The notes: generated by a model not told the origin, from the letters alone. A stretch of 64,000 nucleotides of DNA from CAZPXH01 sp964591085 (GCA_964591085.1 CAZPXH010000003.1:62001-126000); one strand, 5' to 3'. Counted from the stretch's first letter, positions 23,633-32,697 are shown. Program-made: numbers and translations.

Positions 23633-25795
23633 ATGGAACAACGAATCAGGCCGGAGCAGCTCCGGCAACTCATTGGCCCGGACACTGATCCGCAAGCGCT
23701 TGTCGCTGGAGTTCTGGACATGCTGTGCACCAACACCGGTGCACGAGGAGCGGCAGTCTGGCTCAGGGATGCCCTCACCGGCGCTCCGGTGGAAAGAGCC
23801 TCACGCGGGGGCTTTTCTGATTCGGAAGCGGCACGCCGCCTGGCAACACAGGAACTGGGTGAGGGCCACAACGCTCCGGTCGTATCCAAGTCGGGCACCT
23901 TGATCGGCGTCCCGGTCCGGCTGGGCCGGACCAGCGTGGGTGCGCTCACAGTGGAGCGAGACAGATCCTTTGGTGGAGATGAGATCTCCTCGATCGCCGC
24001 CGTGGCCCGTCAGCTGGCGCGCCTACTGGACGAAGCGTCTGTTCTGTTTGAGGCGGGTGATCAACACCAGGATCTAGCGGGTCTGATGCCGGCGCCTGAC
24101 CGGTTTGAGGGACGCGTTGCCAGCCCGGGCTTTGCTCGCGGAACGGCCCTGGTGCTGGAGCGAGGGGCTCGGCCCGGGCAGGCAATGGTTGAGCGTTCAC
24201 TCTCCCAGCTGCCGGCCTTTGCAGACACCCAGGCCGCGCTGCAGGCCTTTGACCATGCGCTGGTGCGCGCACGCGCGCAGGTTGAGGTGCTGCAGAAGGA
24301 GACCGAGGATCGGCTCTCGGACGTTGTAACCCTAATATTCAGCGCGCACCTCCTGATGCTCAATGACGACGCGTTCACCGGCAACATGCGACGCCGGATC
24401 TCCGAGGGAGCGCACCCGTTCCACGCTATCAGCTCCGTGGTTGAGGAGTTCTCGGAGCTGTTCGCCAGGATTGAGGGGACCAGAATCGCCGAGAAAGTTC
24501 AGGACCTGCATGACCTCGGCTACCGGCTGCAGAGCAATCTTGGCGGAGGGAGTGCTGAGTCCGTTGACTATGACGGGCGGATTGTTGTTGCGGAGCACAT
24601 CTACCCGTCTGAGCTGGTCAAGCTTGCGGTCCAGAATGTGCGCGGCGCTGTCTTTTTCGGGACCGGAGCCACAGCCCACATCGCGATTCTCGCTCGTTCG
24701 CTGGGCCTGCCGCTGATTGTCGTAGACGACGCGGCGCTTCTGGAGATCGAGGACGGCACACGCCTGGAACTCCGGGCGAGCGAAGGGCTTCTGCTGCTGG
24801 ACCCATCGCCTAGCGCGGAGCCGGAAGTGGTTCGTAGTGATCCGGTCCAGATTGAGCCGGGCAAGCTTCCCAATGGCATTCGGCTCCTGGCAAACGTCAA
24901 TCTGATTGCGGACCTGGAACCGGCTCGGACCAACGGCGCGAGTGGGATCGGGCTGTATAGAAGTGAGTTCCCATTCATTATCCGGGACAGCTTTCCCGGC
25001 GAGGAGGAGCAGTACCGTATCTACCGCAAGATCGTGGACGCGTATCCGGATGGACCGGTCCGGCTGAGAACTGCCGACATCGGAGGGGACAAGCTGGTTG
25101 GCGTTGACGCGGAGGTGGAACGCAATCCCTTTCTTGGGGTCCGGGGAATTCGTTTCTCGCTGGCAAACCCCGGGCTGTTCCGGCAGCAGCTCCGGGCAAT
25201 GCTACGCGCGGGTCACGAGCGGAAGATCGGAATCATGTTTCCGATGGTCTCGAGCGTGGAAGAAATGGAGGAGGCCAGGGCCACGATATCCGAGTGCCAG
25301 GACTCCCTCCGGTCGGAAGGGATTCCCTTTGCGCAGGATCCCGCAATCGGGGCGATGGTAGAGCTGCCATCGGCAGTAGAGGCCCTGGACGAGCTCGCTG
25401 ACCACTGCGACTTCTTCAGTATTGGTACCAATGACCTCGTAATGTATCTGCTTGGAGTAGACCGCACCAACGATCGGCTCAGCGAACTGTATCGGAGCTA
25501 CCATCCCGCGGTCCTGCGGGTCATTCGGCGCATTGTCAACGTTGCCCGGAAGCGTGGCGTGGATCTCTCCATCTGTGGAGACTCAGCGGCAGACCCCAGC
25601 ATGCTGCCCTTCTACATTGGGGTTGGAATCCGGAACTTCAGCGTGAGCCCGCAGTCCCTTCCGGCTCTTCACCGAGCTGCTGCAAGCCTTACACTGACGG
25701 ATGCAGAACTGCGCGCCGAGGCAATGCTTGCCACGCGCAGCGCGAGAGAGATGCAGCAGATGATCAGGATCTACCCAGCCTCCATGGTCCACTAG
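23633..25795 (+). CDS. ptsP: GAF-containing PTS enzyme I (EI-Ntr, PtsP-like)
   Basis: 720 residues. The first 140 residues resemble a GAF domain. The enzyme I part then follows: the HPr-binding helices, the phosphohistidine motif TGATAHIAILAR (usually GGxTSHxAI, so the Ser is replaced by Ala while the His is kept), the PEP-binding barrel with YRSEFPF and RTADIGGDK, and the catalytic Cys in ICGDSAAD. It should take phosphate from PEP and pass it to an HPr-like protein in a regulatory phosphorelay. No NPr or EIIA gene is in the window. GAF-EI fusions usually sense glutamine or 2-oxoglutarate. Confidence 0.9.
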   Translation: MEQRIRPEQLRQLIGPDTDPQALVAGVLDMLCTNTGARGAAVWLRDALTGAPVERASRGGFSDSEAARRLATQELGEGHNAPVVSKSGTLIGVPVRLGRTSVGALTVERDRSFGGDEISSIAAVARQLARLLDEASVLFEAGDQHQDLAGLMPAPDRFEGRVASPGFARGTALVLERGARPGQAMVERSLSQLPAFADTQAALQAFDHALVRARAQVEVLQKETEDRLSDVVTLIFSAHLLMLNDDAFTGNMRRRISEGAHPFHAISSVVEEFSELFARIEGTRIAEKVQDLHDLGYRLQSNLGGGSAESVDYDGRIVVAEHIYPSELVKLAVQNVRGAVFFGTGATAHIAILARSLGLPLIVVDDAALLEIEDGTRLELRASEGLLLLDPSPSAEPEVVRSDPVQIEPGKLPNGIRLLANVNLIADLEPARTNGASGIGLYRSEFPFIIRDSFPGEEEQYRIYRKIVDAYPDGPVRLRTADIGGDKLVGVDAEVERNPFLGVRGIRFSLANPGLFRQQLRAMLRAGHERKIGIMFPMVSSVEEMEEARATISECQDSLRSEGIPFAQDPAIGAMVELPSAVEALDELADHCDFFSIGTNDLVMYLLGVDRTNDRLSELYRSYHPAVLRVIRRIVNVARKRGVDLSICGDSAADPSMLPFYIGVGIRNFSVSPQSLPALHRAAASLTLTDAELRAEAMLATRSAREMQQMIRIYPASMVH

Positions 25796-25806
25796 AACCG
25801 CAGGCT

Positions 25807-26205
25807 TCAGTCGGACTTCGGCGGGGTCTTTCCACGGTTCAGCGATTGCGGAAAGCAAAAGACCCGGGACTCCACAAACGCAACGATGTCTGACGGAAGC
25901 TTGGCAGCGGCGTCCCGGAACTCCTCCGCTACCCGGTCTGCGTTGAAGTATCCGTCCAGCATGAGAATCGGAGTGCGCTTCGGGGTGCCCGGCTGGGTCT
26001 CGCCGTTGTCCACTGCGTCGTGGGAGTACCCGTGCTCCTCGGTCCAGGTGAGGGCGCGCTCGCTGCCCTTCTTGTCGTAGCAGAGCTGGAAGCCGACAAC
26101 TCGCCCCTCGGCTTCCCAGACAATGAGGTCATGATCCTCGTCGCTGAACCAGCGGCGTTCCGGTTCGCCCGCTATCTGACGAACATTTGCCCATTCAGCA
26201 AGCAT
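25807..26205 (-). CDS. conserved hypothetical protein
   Basis: 132 residues. No signal peptide. It carries a recognisable conserved block with WFSDEDHDLIVW, VGFQLCYDK, ALTW, the charged loop HDAVDNGE, and LMLDGYF. Similar proteins occur in many Gram-negative bacteria without assigned function. The fold seems to be a small alpha/beta domain. It is a single gene, convergent with ptsP and divergent from the DUF2779 gene. Confidence 0.7.
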   Translation of the reverse strand: MLAEWANVRQIAGEPERRWFSDEDHDLIVWEAEGRVVGFQLCYDKKGSERALTWTEEHGYSHDAVDNGETQPGTPKRTPILMLDGYFNADRVAEEFRDAAAKLPSDIVAFVESRVFCFPQSLNRGKTPPKSD

Positions 26206-26211
26206 GTCATC

Positions 26212-26220
26212 AGTATATCA
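26212..26220 (-). promoter_or_regulatory. extended -10 promoter, leaderless arrangement
   Basis: On the minus strand TGATATACT (extended -10 motif TGN plus TATACT at 26212-26217) stands 6 nt before ATG 26205. No good -35 box is seen, as is common with extended -10 promoters. Confidence 0.5.
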
Positions 26221-26267
26221 CTGCGGGTGCTATTCGGCCGAATCGGGGAGGTGATAGCCTTGAATCA

Positions 26268-27719
26268 GTGGCGGAAGCACAGCGGCCGGTCCTGAGAATC
26301 CCGGTAATCCAGTCTTCGTTTGCCTGTACCAGGAAGGCATGGCTTGAGGCGAATCGGCAAGCCCGGGATCCCGGACCAACCGAGCAGCTCATGGCACACG
26401 AGCAATCCCTCCTGCGGGCGGAGCTGGCACGCGCACTTGATGAAGTGGCTAGCCCACCGTTTCGCGCGCAGTCCATGTCACAGCTGCTTTCCGCGCTCGC
26501 GTCAGGACCGATATACGGCGTCATGCTGAGCTGGAATTCCATGGAACTGGAGCTGGACCGCGTTGCTCTGGCAGAGGATCGGCTACAGATTGACATTGTC
26601 TATCCCCAGCCGAGGGTTCCGGGCTCACACGATCTGTGGCGGGAGCTCCTGCGCAGACTCATCGGTGATGCTGTCCCGTTGCATCCCGAGCGCGTATGGA
26701 GCGTGAATGGAAGCGCGCGTTCGCCAGCACCACTTCTCAAGCAGACGAATGTCCGTCAGCCGCGCCCGCAGGACCGTTCGGTAGACCGGGCCTGGGCTGA
26801 GATTGCCGGGAACGCTCCGCCGGCAGTACTCAAGTGGGCCTGCAAGCGCTGCCCGTTCCGCACTGACTGCTTTGATCCCGCTGACGCCGCGCCGGTGCTG
26901 GATCTCCCCAAGCTCAATCGGAGCCTGTTCGAGGAGCTTAGGTCCGATGGCATTCACCGGATAGCCGATCTGGACCCAGCCGATGCCCGTCTTGGGCGGA
27001 GCCAGCGTCGCGCGATCGACGCAGAGGCCAGCGGATGCCTGGTGATGGACCGTGACGCCGTAGTCGCCCGGCTGGATTCCCTGGAGTGGCCCCTCACCTT
27101 CCTGGATTTTGAGGCCAGCACCGGGTTGGTTCCGCTGCTACCCGGGGCCGCGCCCTTCGGCCAGGTCCCATTCCAGTACTCCCTGCAGGTTCAGGAATCG
27201 CCGGGAGCGGCGCTGAGGAGCCGTGGCTATCTTGCGCCGGACCGTGGTGACTGGCGCCCGGCGCTGGCGCGTCACCTGGTTCGTGATCTGCCTCGCTCCG
27301 GCTCAATCATTGCCTGGGGTGCTGCGTTTGAAGACAAGTGCCTACGGGAGATCTCGGGCTGGGAATCCGGGGCGGAGAGCCTGGCAGGCGCGCGTTCGCG
27401 ACTCTTTGACCTCCATCCGCTGGTCCGGGATCTGGTCTCCCACCCCCGGATGCGCGGCCGGAGCGGGCTGAAGGCCGTGCTACCCGCTCTGACGGCGGGC
27501 AACGGCTACGCGGAGCTGGAGATTGCAGACGGAAGATCCGCGGCGTCAGCGTTTGCGCTGCTCCGTCACCGACAGTCCGGCCGGAGTCCGGGAAAGACAC
27601 CTGGCTATCTGGAGCGACGCGCGGTCCGAAAACGGCTCATGAGCTACTGCGAGCTGGATACCCTGGCGCTCTCGGACATCCTGACTGCGTTGCGCACCAC
27701 TTCGTACCCACCGTCATAG
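26268..27719 (+). CDS. DUF2779 protein (RecB/Cas4-like N-terminus, DEDD exonuclease-like C-terminus)
   Basis: 483 residues from GTG 26268. Earlier in-frame starts would run into the divergent neighbour. A cysteine near the N-terminus (SSFACTRKAWL) and the cluster CKRCPFRTDC match the Fe-S cysteine layout of Cas4/AddB-type nucleases. The C-terminal DUF2779 half carries LDFEAS, AWGAAFED, FDLHPLVRD and YCELDTLAL, which map to a DEDD exonuclease fold. The EVK catalytic motif expected in the RecB-like part is not seen. It is a probable nucleic-acid nuclease of unknown pathway. It overlaps the next gene tail to tail by 76 nt. Confidence 0.75.
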   Translation: MAEAQRPVLRIPVIQSSFACTRKAWLEANRQARDPGPTEQLMAHEQSLLRAELARALDEVASPPFRAQSMSQLLSALASGPIYGVMLSWNSMELELDRVALAEDRLQIDIVYPQPRVPGSHDLWRELLRRLIGDAVPLHPERVWSVNGSARSPAPLLKQTNVRQPRPQDRSVDRAWAEIAGNAPPAVLKWACKRCPFRTDCFDPADAAPVLDLPKLNRSLFEELRSDGIHRIADLDPADARLGRSQRRAIDAEASGCLVMDRDAVVARLDSLEWPLTFLDFEASTGLVPLLPGAAPFGQVPFQYSLQVQESPGAALRSRGYLAPDRGDWRPALARHLVRDLPRSGSIIAWGAAFEDKCLREISGWESGAESLAGARSRLFDLHPLVRDLVSHPRMRGRSGLKAVLPALTAGNGYAELEIADGRSAASAFALLRHRQSGRSPGKTPGYLERRAVRKRLMSYCELDTLALSDILTALRTTSYPPS

Positions 27720-29116
27720 ATTCCGGCGCTACGGTTTCTGCGAATGCTGGCGCAGTACTGCGGCAACAGGTCGTTGTCGCTCAGCATCAGCTGCAGAGTT
27801 GCGCGTGCGCTCTCAATGCTTGCGCTTTCCAACGTCCCATCGCCGATTTCTGCGCCACGAAGTGCACCCCAGGCCTCGTGCCGTCCCACACGTTGGATGA
27901 AGAGCTTGGGGATAGGATAAAAGGACAACTCGCTGGGCTTGGTAATCATGATGTCCGAGGGACGCATCAGTATGTTGGTGGTGTAGACCGCCGCAAAGGG
28001 ATCGTCCGAGATAAACACGTGCAGCCCGCTGGGATTACCCCGGTAGGCCTCCTCCGCAAAGGCGCGGGTCTCCGTCCAGTCGTTGTGAACGGTGGTGGGA
28101 AATCCCTGCTGCTGCAGCCACGGCTGCATCTCCGCCATACGGTTCTGGTGATCCCCCAGATTGAGGAACACACACACACGCCCTTCATTCATTCCGACAA
28201 ACAGCATCTCCAGGATCTTCTGGAAACGGTCCAGCTGGGCACCGGCTCCACCCATGGAGATCAATACCCGCTTGGGGCGCTTGTCACGCACGCGGCGTTC
28301 CCGGAGATCGCAATCAACGTCTATGTTGGACACGAGCTCGTGATCTACGTAGTGACCGCTAAGGAAGATAGCTTCGTCCGGCATAGGGCTCGGAATGCTG
28401 TTCCCCTCCCCCATATCCCGAAACGTGCGATACCCCAGGTATGACGAAGGTGTCTGGACAGCGTGCACTGCACCGGGTGCTACATGGAAGGCCAGTGGGA
28501 AATTGTCCGGGATGATGTTCACCACCGCCTTCTGACCCGCTGCAACCGCAGCGTGCGCAGTCCAGGGGTGCGTTGCCACGTAGGGAACGCTATCCGGGAG
28601 TCCCTCGCAGACCTCGGCGAAGACCCCGCCCATCGCCTGATCGCGTAGCGTGTAGGAGAGCTTGAGTGCCGCGCGCGAGGTAATCGGTTCCCAGATCCGA
28701 CGGTTGAAGAACCGGGAGCTTTGAGAGAGGCGGGAACCAAGGCTGTATAGCTTTTCCAACCCGGCAATGGTGTTCCCGGTAGCGGAGCCGGGAAAGCTCA
28801 GATAGTCCAGCCACAGGGGCTGGTAGCCAAGCGCGCGTGCGCAGCTTGCGATCGCCAGACCCATCCGGTAGTGCCCGTAGCCCATCCGGATCGTCCCGAT
28901 CACCAGGTCCTGCTCGCTCAGACTCAGTTCCTGCTGATCTCCCGGCACAATCAGACGGATGCCCACGGGGGCGGAGTCGGATGTGTGGACGGCGAAACCG
29001 GAGATTGGGTCGCTGCCCCTCACAAACCTTCGCCGCACCAGCCGGTACCGCCGAAGCGCACGCCTCCGGGCCCCCGCGCTCATCCGGTTTCCGTAAATAT
29101 TGCCGCCAACGTTCAT
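27644..29116 (-). CDS. GT-B-like glycosyltransferase-type protein, function unknown
   Basis: 490 residues from ATG 29114-29116, 16 nt after the vapC stop; ATG 29083 is an alternative. The motif IGTIRMGYGHYRMGLA near residue 75 resembles the glycine-rich donor loop of MGDG-synthase/MurG-like GT-B enzymes. A second domain begins around KRVLISMGGAGAQ (residue 290), also typical of that fold. Acceptor and donor cannot be predicted. It might add a sugar to an envelope lipid. The C-terminal 25 codons overlap the DUF2779 gene on the other strand. Confidence 0.6.
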   Translation of the reverse strand: MNVGGNIYGNRMSAGARRRALRRYRLVRRRFVRGSDPISGFAVHTSDSAPVGIRLIVPGDQQELSLSEQDLVIGTIRMGYGHYRMGLAIASCARALGYQPLWLDYLSFPGSATGNTIAGLEKLYSLGSRLSQSSRFFNRRIWEPITSRAALKLSYTLRDQAMGGVFAEVCEGLPDSVPYVATHPWTAHAAVAAGQKAVVNIIPDNFPLAFHVAPGAVHAVQTPSSYLGYRTFRDMGEGNSIPSPMPDEAIFLSGHYVDHELVSNIDVDCDLRERRVRDKRPKRVLISMGGAGAQLDRFQKILEMLFVGMNEGRVCVFLNLGDHQNRMAEMQPWLQQQGFPTTVHNDWTETRAFAEEAYRGNPSGLHVFISDDPFAAVYTTNILMRPSDIMITKPSELSFYPIPKLFIQRVGRHEAWGALRGAEIGDGTLESASIESARATLQLMLSDNDLLPQYCASIRRNRSAGIYDGGYEVVRNAVRMSESARVSSSQ

Positions 29117-29132
29117 GGCCGGAGTATAGCCT

Positions 29133-29561
29133 TCACGAGCGACTCCTGTGATCGGCAAGTTCGCCCAGCTCGCGCAGATTGAGCGTCACCAATCCGGGAA
29201 TCTGCTGGTAACGCCCCTCCAGGGTTGCCAGGCGCGCCCCCTCATTGAGGGCGGTGGCGGCTACCCATACGTGGTTTACCGGTAAGCTGAGATCGTGTTC
29301 CTGCAGGTGCTTTGTGAGGATCCCATATCGCTCCGCGATAGCGGCGTCTACCCCGGCGATCCGAACGGCTGAGCTCGCAAGAAACCGCTCCAGCTCCAGG
29401 ATGTGCCGCGCAGATTGCACCCCGTGGAAAAACGCCGCATACAACTCGCCCAAGCTGATCGCCGGAAAGATGATTTGATCGGCGGACTCCAATGCCCGGA
29501 CCACAACGGCGTCCCCCAGCTTGAAGGACCCGTAGACACTGGCGTCAATGCAGAGCTTCAC
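29133..29561 (-). CDS. PIN-domain protein, VapC-like, with altered active site
   Basis: 142 residues. The PIN fold is clear: first acidic residue in CIDASV, second in ISLGELYAA, then NHVWVAATAL and ATLEGRYQQIPGL. In standard VapC toxins the last two motifs read NDxxIAA and TxDxDF. Here the Asp is His and the following Asp is Glu, so two of the four metal-binding acids are changed. It follows vapB by 35 nt as a toxin-antitoxin pair would. The protein may be an inactivated toxin or have unusual metal use. Confidence 0.75.
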   Translation of the reverse strand: MKLCIDASVYGSFKLGDAVVVRALESADQIIFPAISLGELYAAFFHGVQSARHILELERFLASSAVRIAGVDAAIAERYGILTKHLQEHDLSLPVNHVWVAATALNEGARLATLEGRYQQIPGLVTLNLRELGELADHRSRS

Positions 29562-29596
29562 CGCAACCTAGCCTACCACAGCAGGACCGTGCCGGC

Positions 29597-29830
29597 TTAG
29601 GCCCCGCGCAGCCGGGACATTGCCTGGGCAAACTCCATCCCGTCACGCTGCTGCCAGGTGCCCGACAAGGTGAGCAGACGACGTTCGCGGGCAGCAGCGT
29701 CCTCCACGCCGAGGGCCCCTTGCAACAGGGCAATGATCGTACGGTTGATGCTGGTTTTGCGCTGACGCGCGAGGAGCCGGATCTGCTCCTCTACTTCCGG
29801 CGGCAATTGCCGCAGTGTGATTTGACTCAT
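29597..29830 (-). CDS. VapB/FitA-type ribbon-helix-helix antitoxin
   Basis: 77 residues from ATG 29828-29830, with GGGGAGG 5-6 nt upstream. The N-terminal ITLRQLPPEVEEQIR followed by KTSINRTIIALLQ matches the beta strand plus helix-helix of Arc/FitA-like DNA-binding antitoxins. The C-terminal part would wrap the PIN toxin. It should repress its own operon as a dimer. Confidence 0.75.
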   Translation of the reverse strand: MSQITLRQLPPEVEEQIRLLARQRKTSINRTIIALLQGALGVEDAAARERRLLTLSGTWQQRDGMEFAQAMSRLRGA

Positions 29831-29951
29831 GCTCCCCTCCCCAGAAGAACCCCGACAGTGTGTGAGGAAATGGAGCAATCCGTCAAGCGTCCGCGTGCTC
29901 ACCGTGTTGGCCCGGGTGACACAGAAGCGGATCTGAATGCAGCATTGAAGG

Positions 29952-30776
29952 GTGATCGGATTGATCGACACGCACTGCCACCTTTCCCTGCTTTCCACTC
30001 GAGATCTGGATGCTGACGCCGAACTCTCTCACTGTGCGGCCGCAGGGTTCAGGGCGGTGCTGGATGTGGGAATTGATGTGGAGGACTTCCAGACCCGCGC
30101 GGACCGGGCAGCGCGCTGGAACGGTGTCTGGCTCAGTGCTGGGCTGTATCCTTCCCATGCGGCGCGGGAGGACTTCCGTTCGTGGCTGCCCGAAGCGCTT
30201 GCGCAACTCCGTCCACTCCTTTCCCACACGCGGGTCTGTGCAATCGGGGAGCTTGGCTTTGACCGGCACTGGAACTACGGAAACCCGGACTTGCAGGCAG
30301 AGCTGGTTGCTCCGCAGGTGGAACTCTCAGGGGAGTTTGGGCTGCCCCTCATTCTCCACAATCGGGAAGCGGACCAGGATATTCGTCGGGCCTTTCCGGA
30401 GGGTCCCCCGGCGGGCGGAATCCTCCACTGCTTTTCTGGAGACCGGGAGTTTGCATCCTGGGCTTTGGAGCGCGGCTTTCACCTTGGATTTGGCGGCAAC
30501 ACCACCTTTCGGCGCAATACAGCCCTGCGGGAACTCCTCAAGTGGGTACCGATGGACCGGGTGCTGCTGGAAACGGACGCTCCATGGCTGGCTCCGGAGC
30601 CCCACCGCGGCAAGCCCAACAGACCGCTCAACACCGTACTTGTCTATCAGCTCCTGGCAGATATCAGAGGGCTTTCCGTGCCGGAGCTGACAGACCACGT
30701 TGCTCGGAACGCTGCGGAACTCTTTGGGATTCCGGAGGATTTACGGCTCAACCGCGCAGGGGAAGACCGATTCTGA
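29952..30776 (+). CDS. tatD: TatD-family metal-dependent hydrolase/DNase
   Basis: 274 residues from GTG 29952. Metal-site motifs are IDTHCHL, the Glu in AIGELGFDRHW, HNRE, LHCFSGD and ETDAPWLAP. This matches the TatD/YcfH/YjjV amidohydrolase family, which shows 3'-5' DNase activity in characterised members. It is monocistronic, divergent from vapBC, and overlaps the kinase gene by 29 nt tail to tail. Confidence 0.9.
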   Translation: MIGLIDTHCHLSLLSTRDLDADAELSHCAAAGFRAVLDVGIDVEDFQTRADRAARWNGVWLSAGLYPSHAAREDFRSWLPEALAQLRPLLSHTRVCAIGELGFDRHWNYGNPDLQAELVAPQVELSGEFGLPLILHNREADQDIRRAFPEGPPAGGILHCFSGDREFASWALERGFHLGFGGNTTFRRNTALRELLKWVPMDRVLLETDAPWLAPEPHRGKPNRPLNTVLVYQLLADIRGLSVPELTDHVARNAAELFGIPEDLRLNRAGEDRF

Positions 30777-31953
30777 CAGTTGTGCCGTTCCCGGGACTGC
30801 TCTGCAGCTCCAGGTGACCGTGGTGGGCCTCCACCACGTTTTTCACGATGACCAGCCCAATTCCGGAGCCACCCCCGCGAGAAGATGAGTAGAACGGCTC
30901 AAAAACGCGGGCGCGCACTTCATCATCCATGCCCTCACCCTGATCGGAGACCTCCAGCCTGAGAATCCGTTCCTCGGAGTCCGCGTAGACCACAACACTC
31001 TGGCCCGGTCCGGACGCCTTGCGGGCGTTGTCCACCAGGTTGGTGAGGACCCGGACCATTCGTTCGCCATCCACAATGATGGGAGTATCAACGTGATTCT
31101 CCACAACCAGCGATACCCGACTCTGCTCAAGCCGGGCACTGGTGTAGGCGGAAACCCTGGAAAGAAGGTCAGCAACGTTGTGCACGCCCATGTCCAGGCG
31201 GATTTCGCCGCGTGAATAATCCAGAAGTTCGGTGGCGAGCGAGTTCAGCCGGTCAGCCTCCGTCACAATTGTCCGGGCCCACTTCTGAACCCTGTCTGTG
31301 TCTCCCGGGCTGCTGGCAATGAGCTCCCCATAGCTCCGCAGCACGGAGATCGGATTGCGGATATCGTGGAGGATCATGTTGGAGAACTTGCCGAGGGCGG
31401 ACAGACGCTCCGACCGGAGCAGATCGGTCTGAGCCTGCCGGAGCCGGTCGTAAGCTGCTTCGAGCTGGCGATTCCGGCGCCGCAGGTCCTCGACAAAGCT
31501 GTCGTTGCTCCGGCGGACCATCATAGACAGGGACTTCAGCAGGGACAGGGAGATACTGCTGCGCTCCCGCAGCACCTGGCGAAAATCGCCGCGCGGCAGG
31601 TACAGGAGCTCAACCGGATCGCGTGCGATGATTGTCGCGCTACGCGGCAGTTCGTCCACCAGCGCCATCTCGCCGAAGAGCCCGCCCGGGCCGTGGGTAG
31701 CCAGAAGATCGCGTGAGTCAGACTCGTAGTCCTTCCAGACCTCCACTGTCCCTGACAGGACGATGTAGAAGCGGTCGGCGATATCACCTTCACGAAACAC
31801 CATATCACCGGAGGCAAACTCCAGGCGCCGACAGCGACCGGCGATCAGGTCCAGGTCTTCTTCCGGAAGGTCCTGAAAAAAATAGACCCGGGAAATGAAA
31901 TCCCGGGCCTGCTCCCGCGGAATATTGTCCCGGGACTTGGTGTGTTCAGACAT
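30748..31953 (-). CDS. cyclic nucleotide-binding-domain sensor histidine kinase
   Basis: 401 residues, no membrane segment. Residues about 22-140 form a CNMP/CAP-like beta-roll, with FREGDIADRFYIVLSG and FGEMALVDELPRSATIIA matching the phosphate-binding cassette, which has the conserved Arg. A coiled coil (about 150-185) leads to the HisKA dimerisation region with phosphorylatable His in LHDIRNP, and then HATPase_c with NLVDNARKA, DQGEGM and GSGIGL. A cyclic nucleotide could gate the kinase. No response regulator is adjacent. It lies 35 nt downstream of the flaA pair. Confidence 0.88.
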   Translation of the reverse strand: MSEHTKSRDNIPREQARDFISRVYFFQDLPEEDLDLIAGRCRRLEFASGDMVFREGDIADRFYIVLSGTVEVWKDYESDSRDLLATHGPGGLFGEMALVDELPRSATIIARDPVELLYLPRGDFRQVLRERSSISLSLLKSLSMMVRRSNDSFVEDLRRRNRQLEAAYDRLRQAQTDLLRSERLSALGKFSNMILHDIRNPISVLRSYGELIASSPGDTDRVQKWARTIVTEADRLNSLATELLDYSRGEIRLDMGVHNVADLLSRVSAYTSARLEQSRVSLVVENHVDTPIIVDGERMVRVLTNLVDNARKASGPGQSVVVYADSEERILRLEVSDQGEGMDDEVRARVFEPFYSSSRGGGSGIGLVIVKNVVEAHHGHLELQSSPGNGTTVRIGLPLRG

Positions 31954-31988
31954 TGCTACGGAGTTGCGGCAGCGGCGGCCGCATCAAC

Positions 31989-32696
31989 TCACCAGCCGTC
32001 CGGCAGATCGTCTTCATCACGCGCTTCTTCACCAAACAGGTCGGTGACGGCGCGGAGATCATCAAAGTAGACGTAATAGGTTCCATAGGTTTCCGTCAGC
32101 AGCGGATCAATGAGGAATCCCAGGATCTGGATTCCGCCGAGGTTGGAGTAGTTAGCATGCTGCTGCGACACCGTCGGTGGAACCGCCACGGTAAGCTGCC
32201 GCCAACCCGTGTAGTTCAGGGTGCCCATGGGGAGAGTTGAGATCCGTCCCAGCGCGTCCTGAACCACAACAGACAGGCGGTGGTTGAAGTTCCGGCCGAC
32301 AACCCAGACGGAGATGGTCTTTGTGATTCCCGGAACCGGAAGGGGCCGGCTGGGGATGACCGAGATCTGCGTAGTCTGTCGGCGGAAGAAATCAGCCCGA
32401 ACACCAAGGACAAACTGGCCGGCCGGGATGCCTTCTGCTTCGTCTTCCGGAAGGGGCTCACGCCCAGCGGGAGCACCCTGGAAGCGCCGGTGCGTAATCA
32501 GGCCGGCATCAATGGGCATTGCCACCCGCCAGAAACCGGGGTCTTCAAACTCGGAGATGGAAACTTCCTGCAGTGCCTGCTGGGCGGTGTCCGCGCCGAG
32601 CTGGTCGGCCTGGATGCCGGTACCACCGGTCTGACCGAAAGCCGGGGCCGCCATAAGCAGCACGGCGAGCAACAGGAACAGTGCTCGATTGCGCAT
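31989..32696 (-). CDS. flaA: FlaA-family periplasmic flagellar sheath protein (second copy)
   Basis: 235 residues from ATG 32694-32696, preceded by GGAGG with 8-nt spacing, 1 nt after the upstream flaA stop. A signal peptide ends near AFGQ. The mature domain shows FlaA features: FEDPGFWRV, VWVVGRNFNHRLSVVVQD, GTLNYTGWRQLTV and the C-terminal YVYFDDLRAVTD. FlaA proteins coat the FlaB core of periplasmic flagella in spirochaetes. It is shorter than the first copy by 39 residues and divergent from it. Confidence 0.88.
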   Translation of the reverse strand: MRNRALFLLLAVLLMAAPAFGQTGGTGIQADQLGADTAQQALQEVSISEFEDPGFWRVAMPIDAGLITHRRFQGAPAGREPLPEDEAEGIPAGQFVLGVRADFFRRQTTQISVIPSRPLPVPGITKTISVWVVGRNFNHRLSVVVQDALGRISTLPMGTLNYTGWRQLTVAVPPTVSQQHANYSNLGGIQILGFLIDPLLTETYGTYYVYFDDLRAVTDLFGEEARDEDDLPDGW

Positions 32697-32697
32697 T

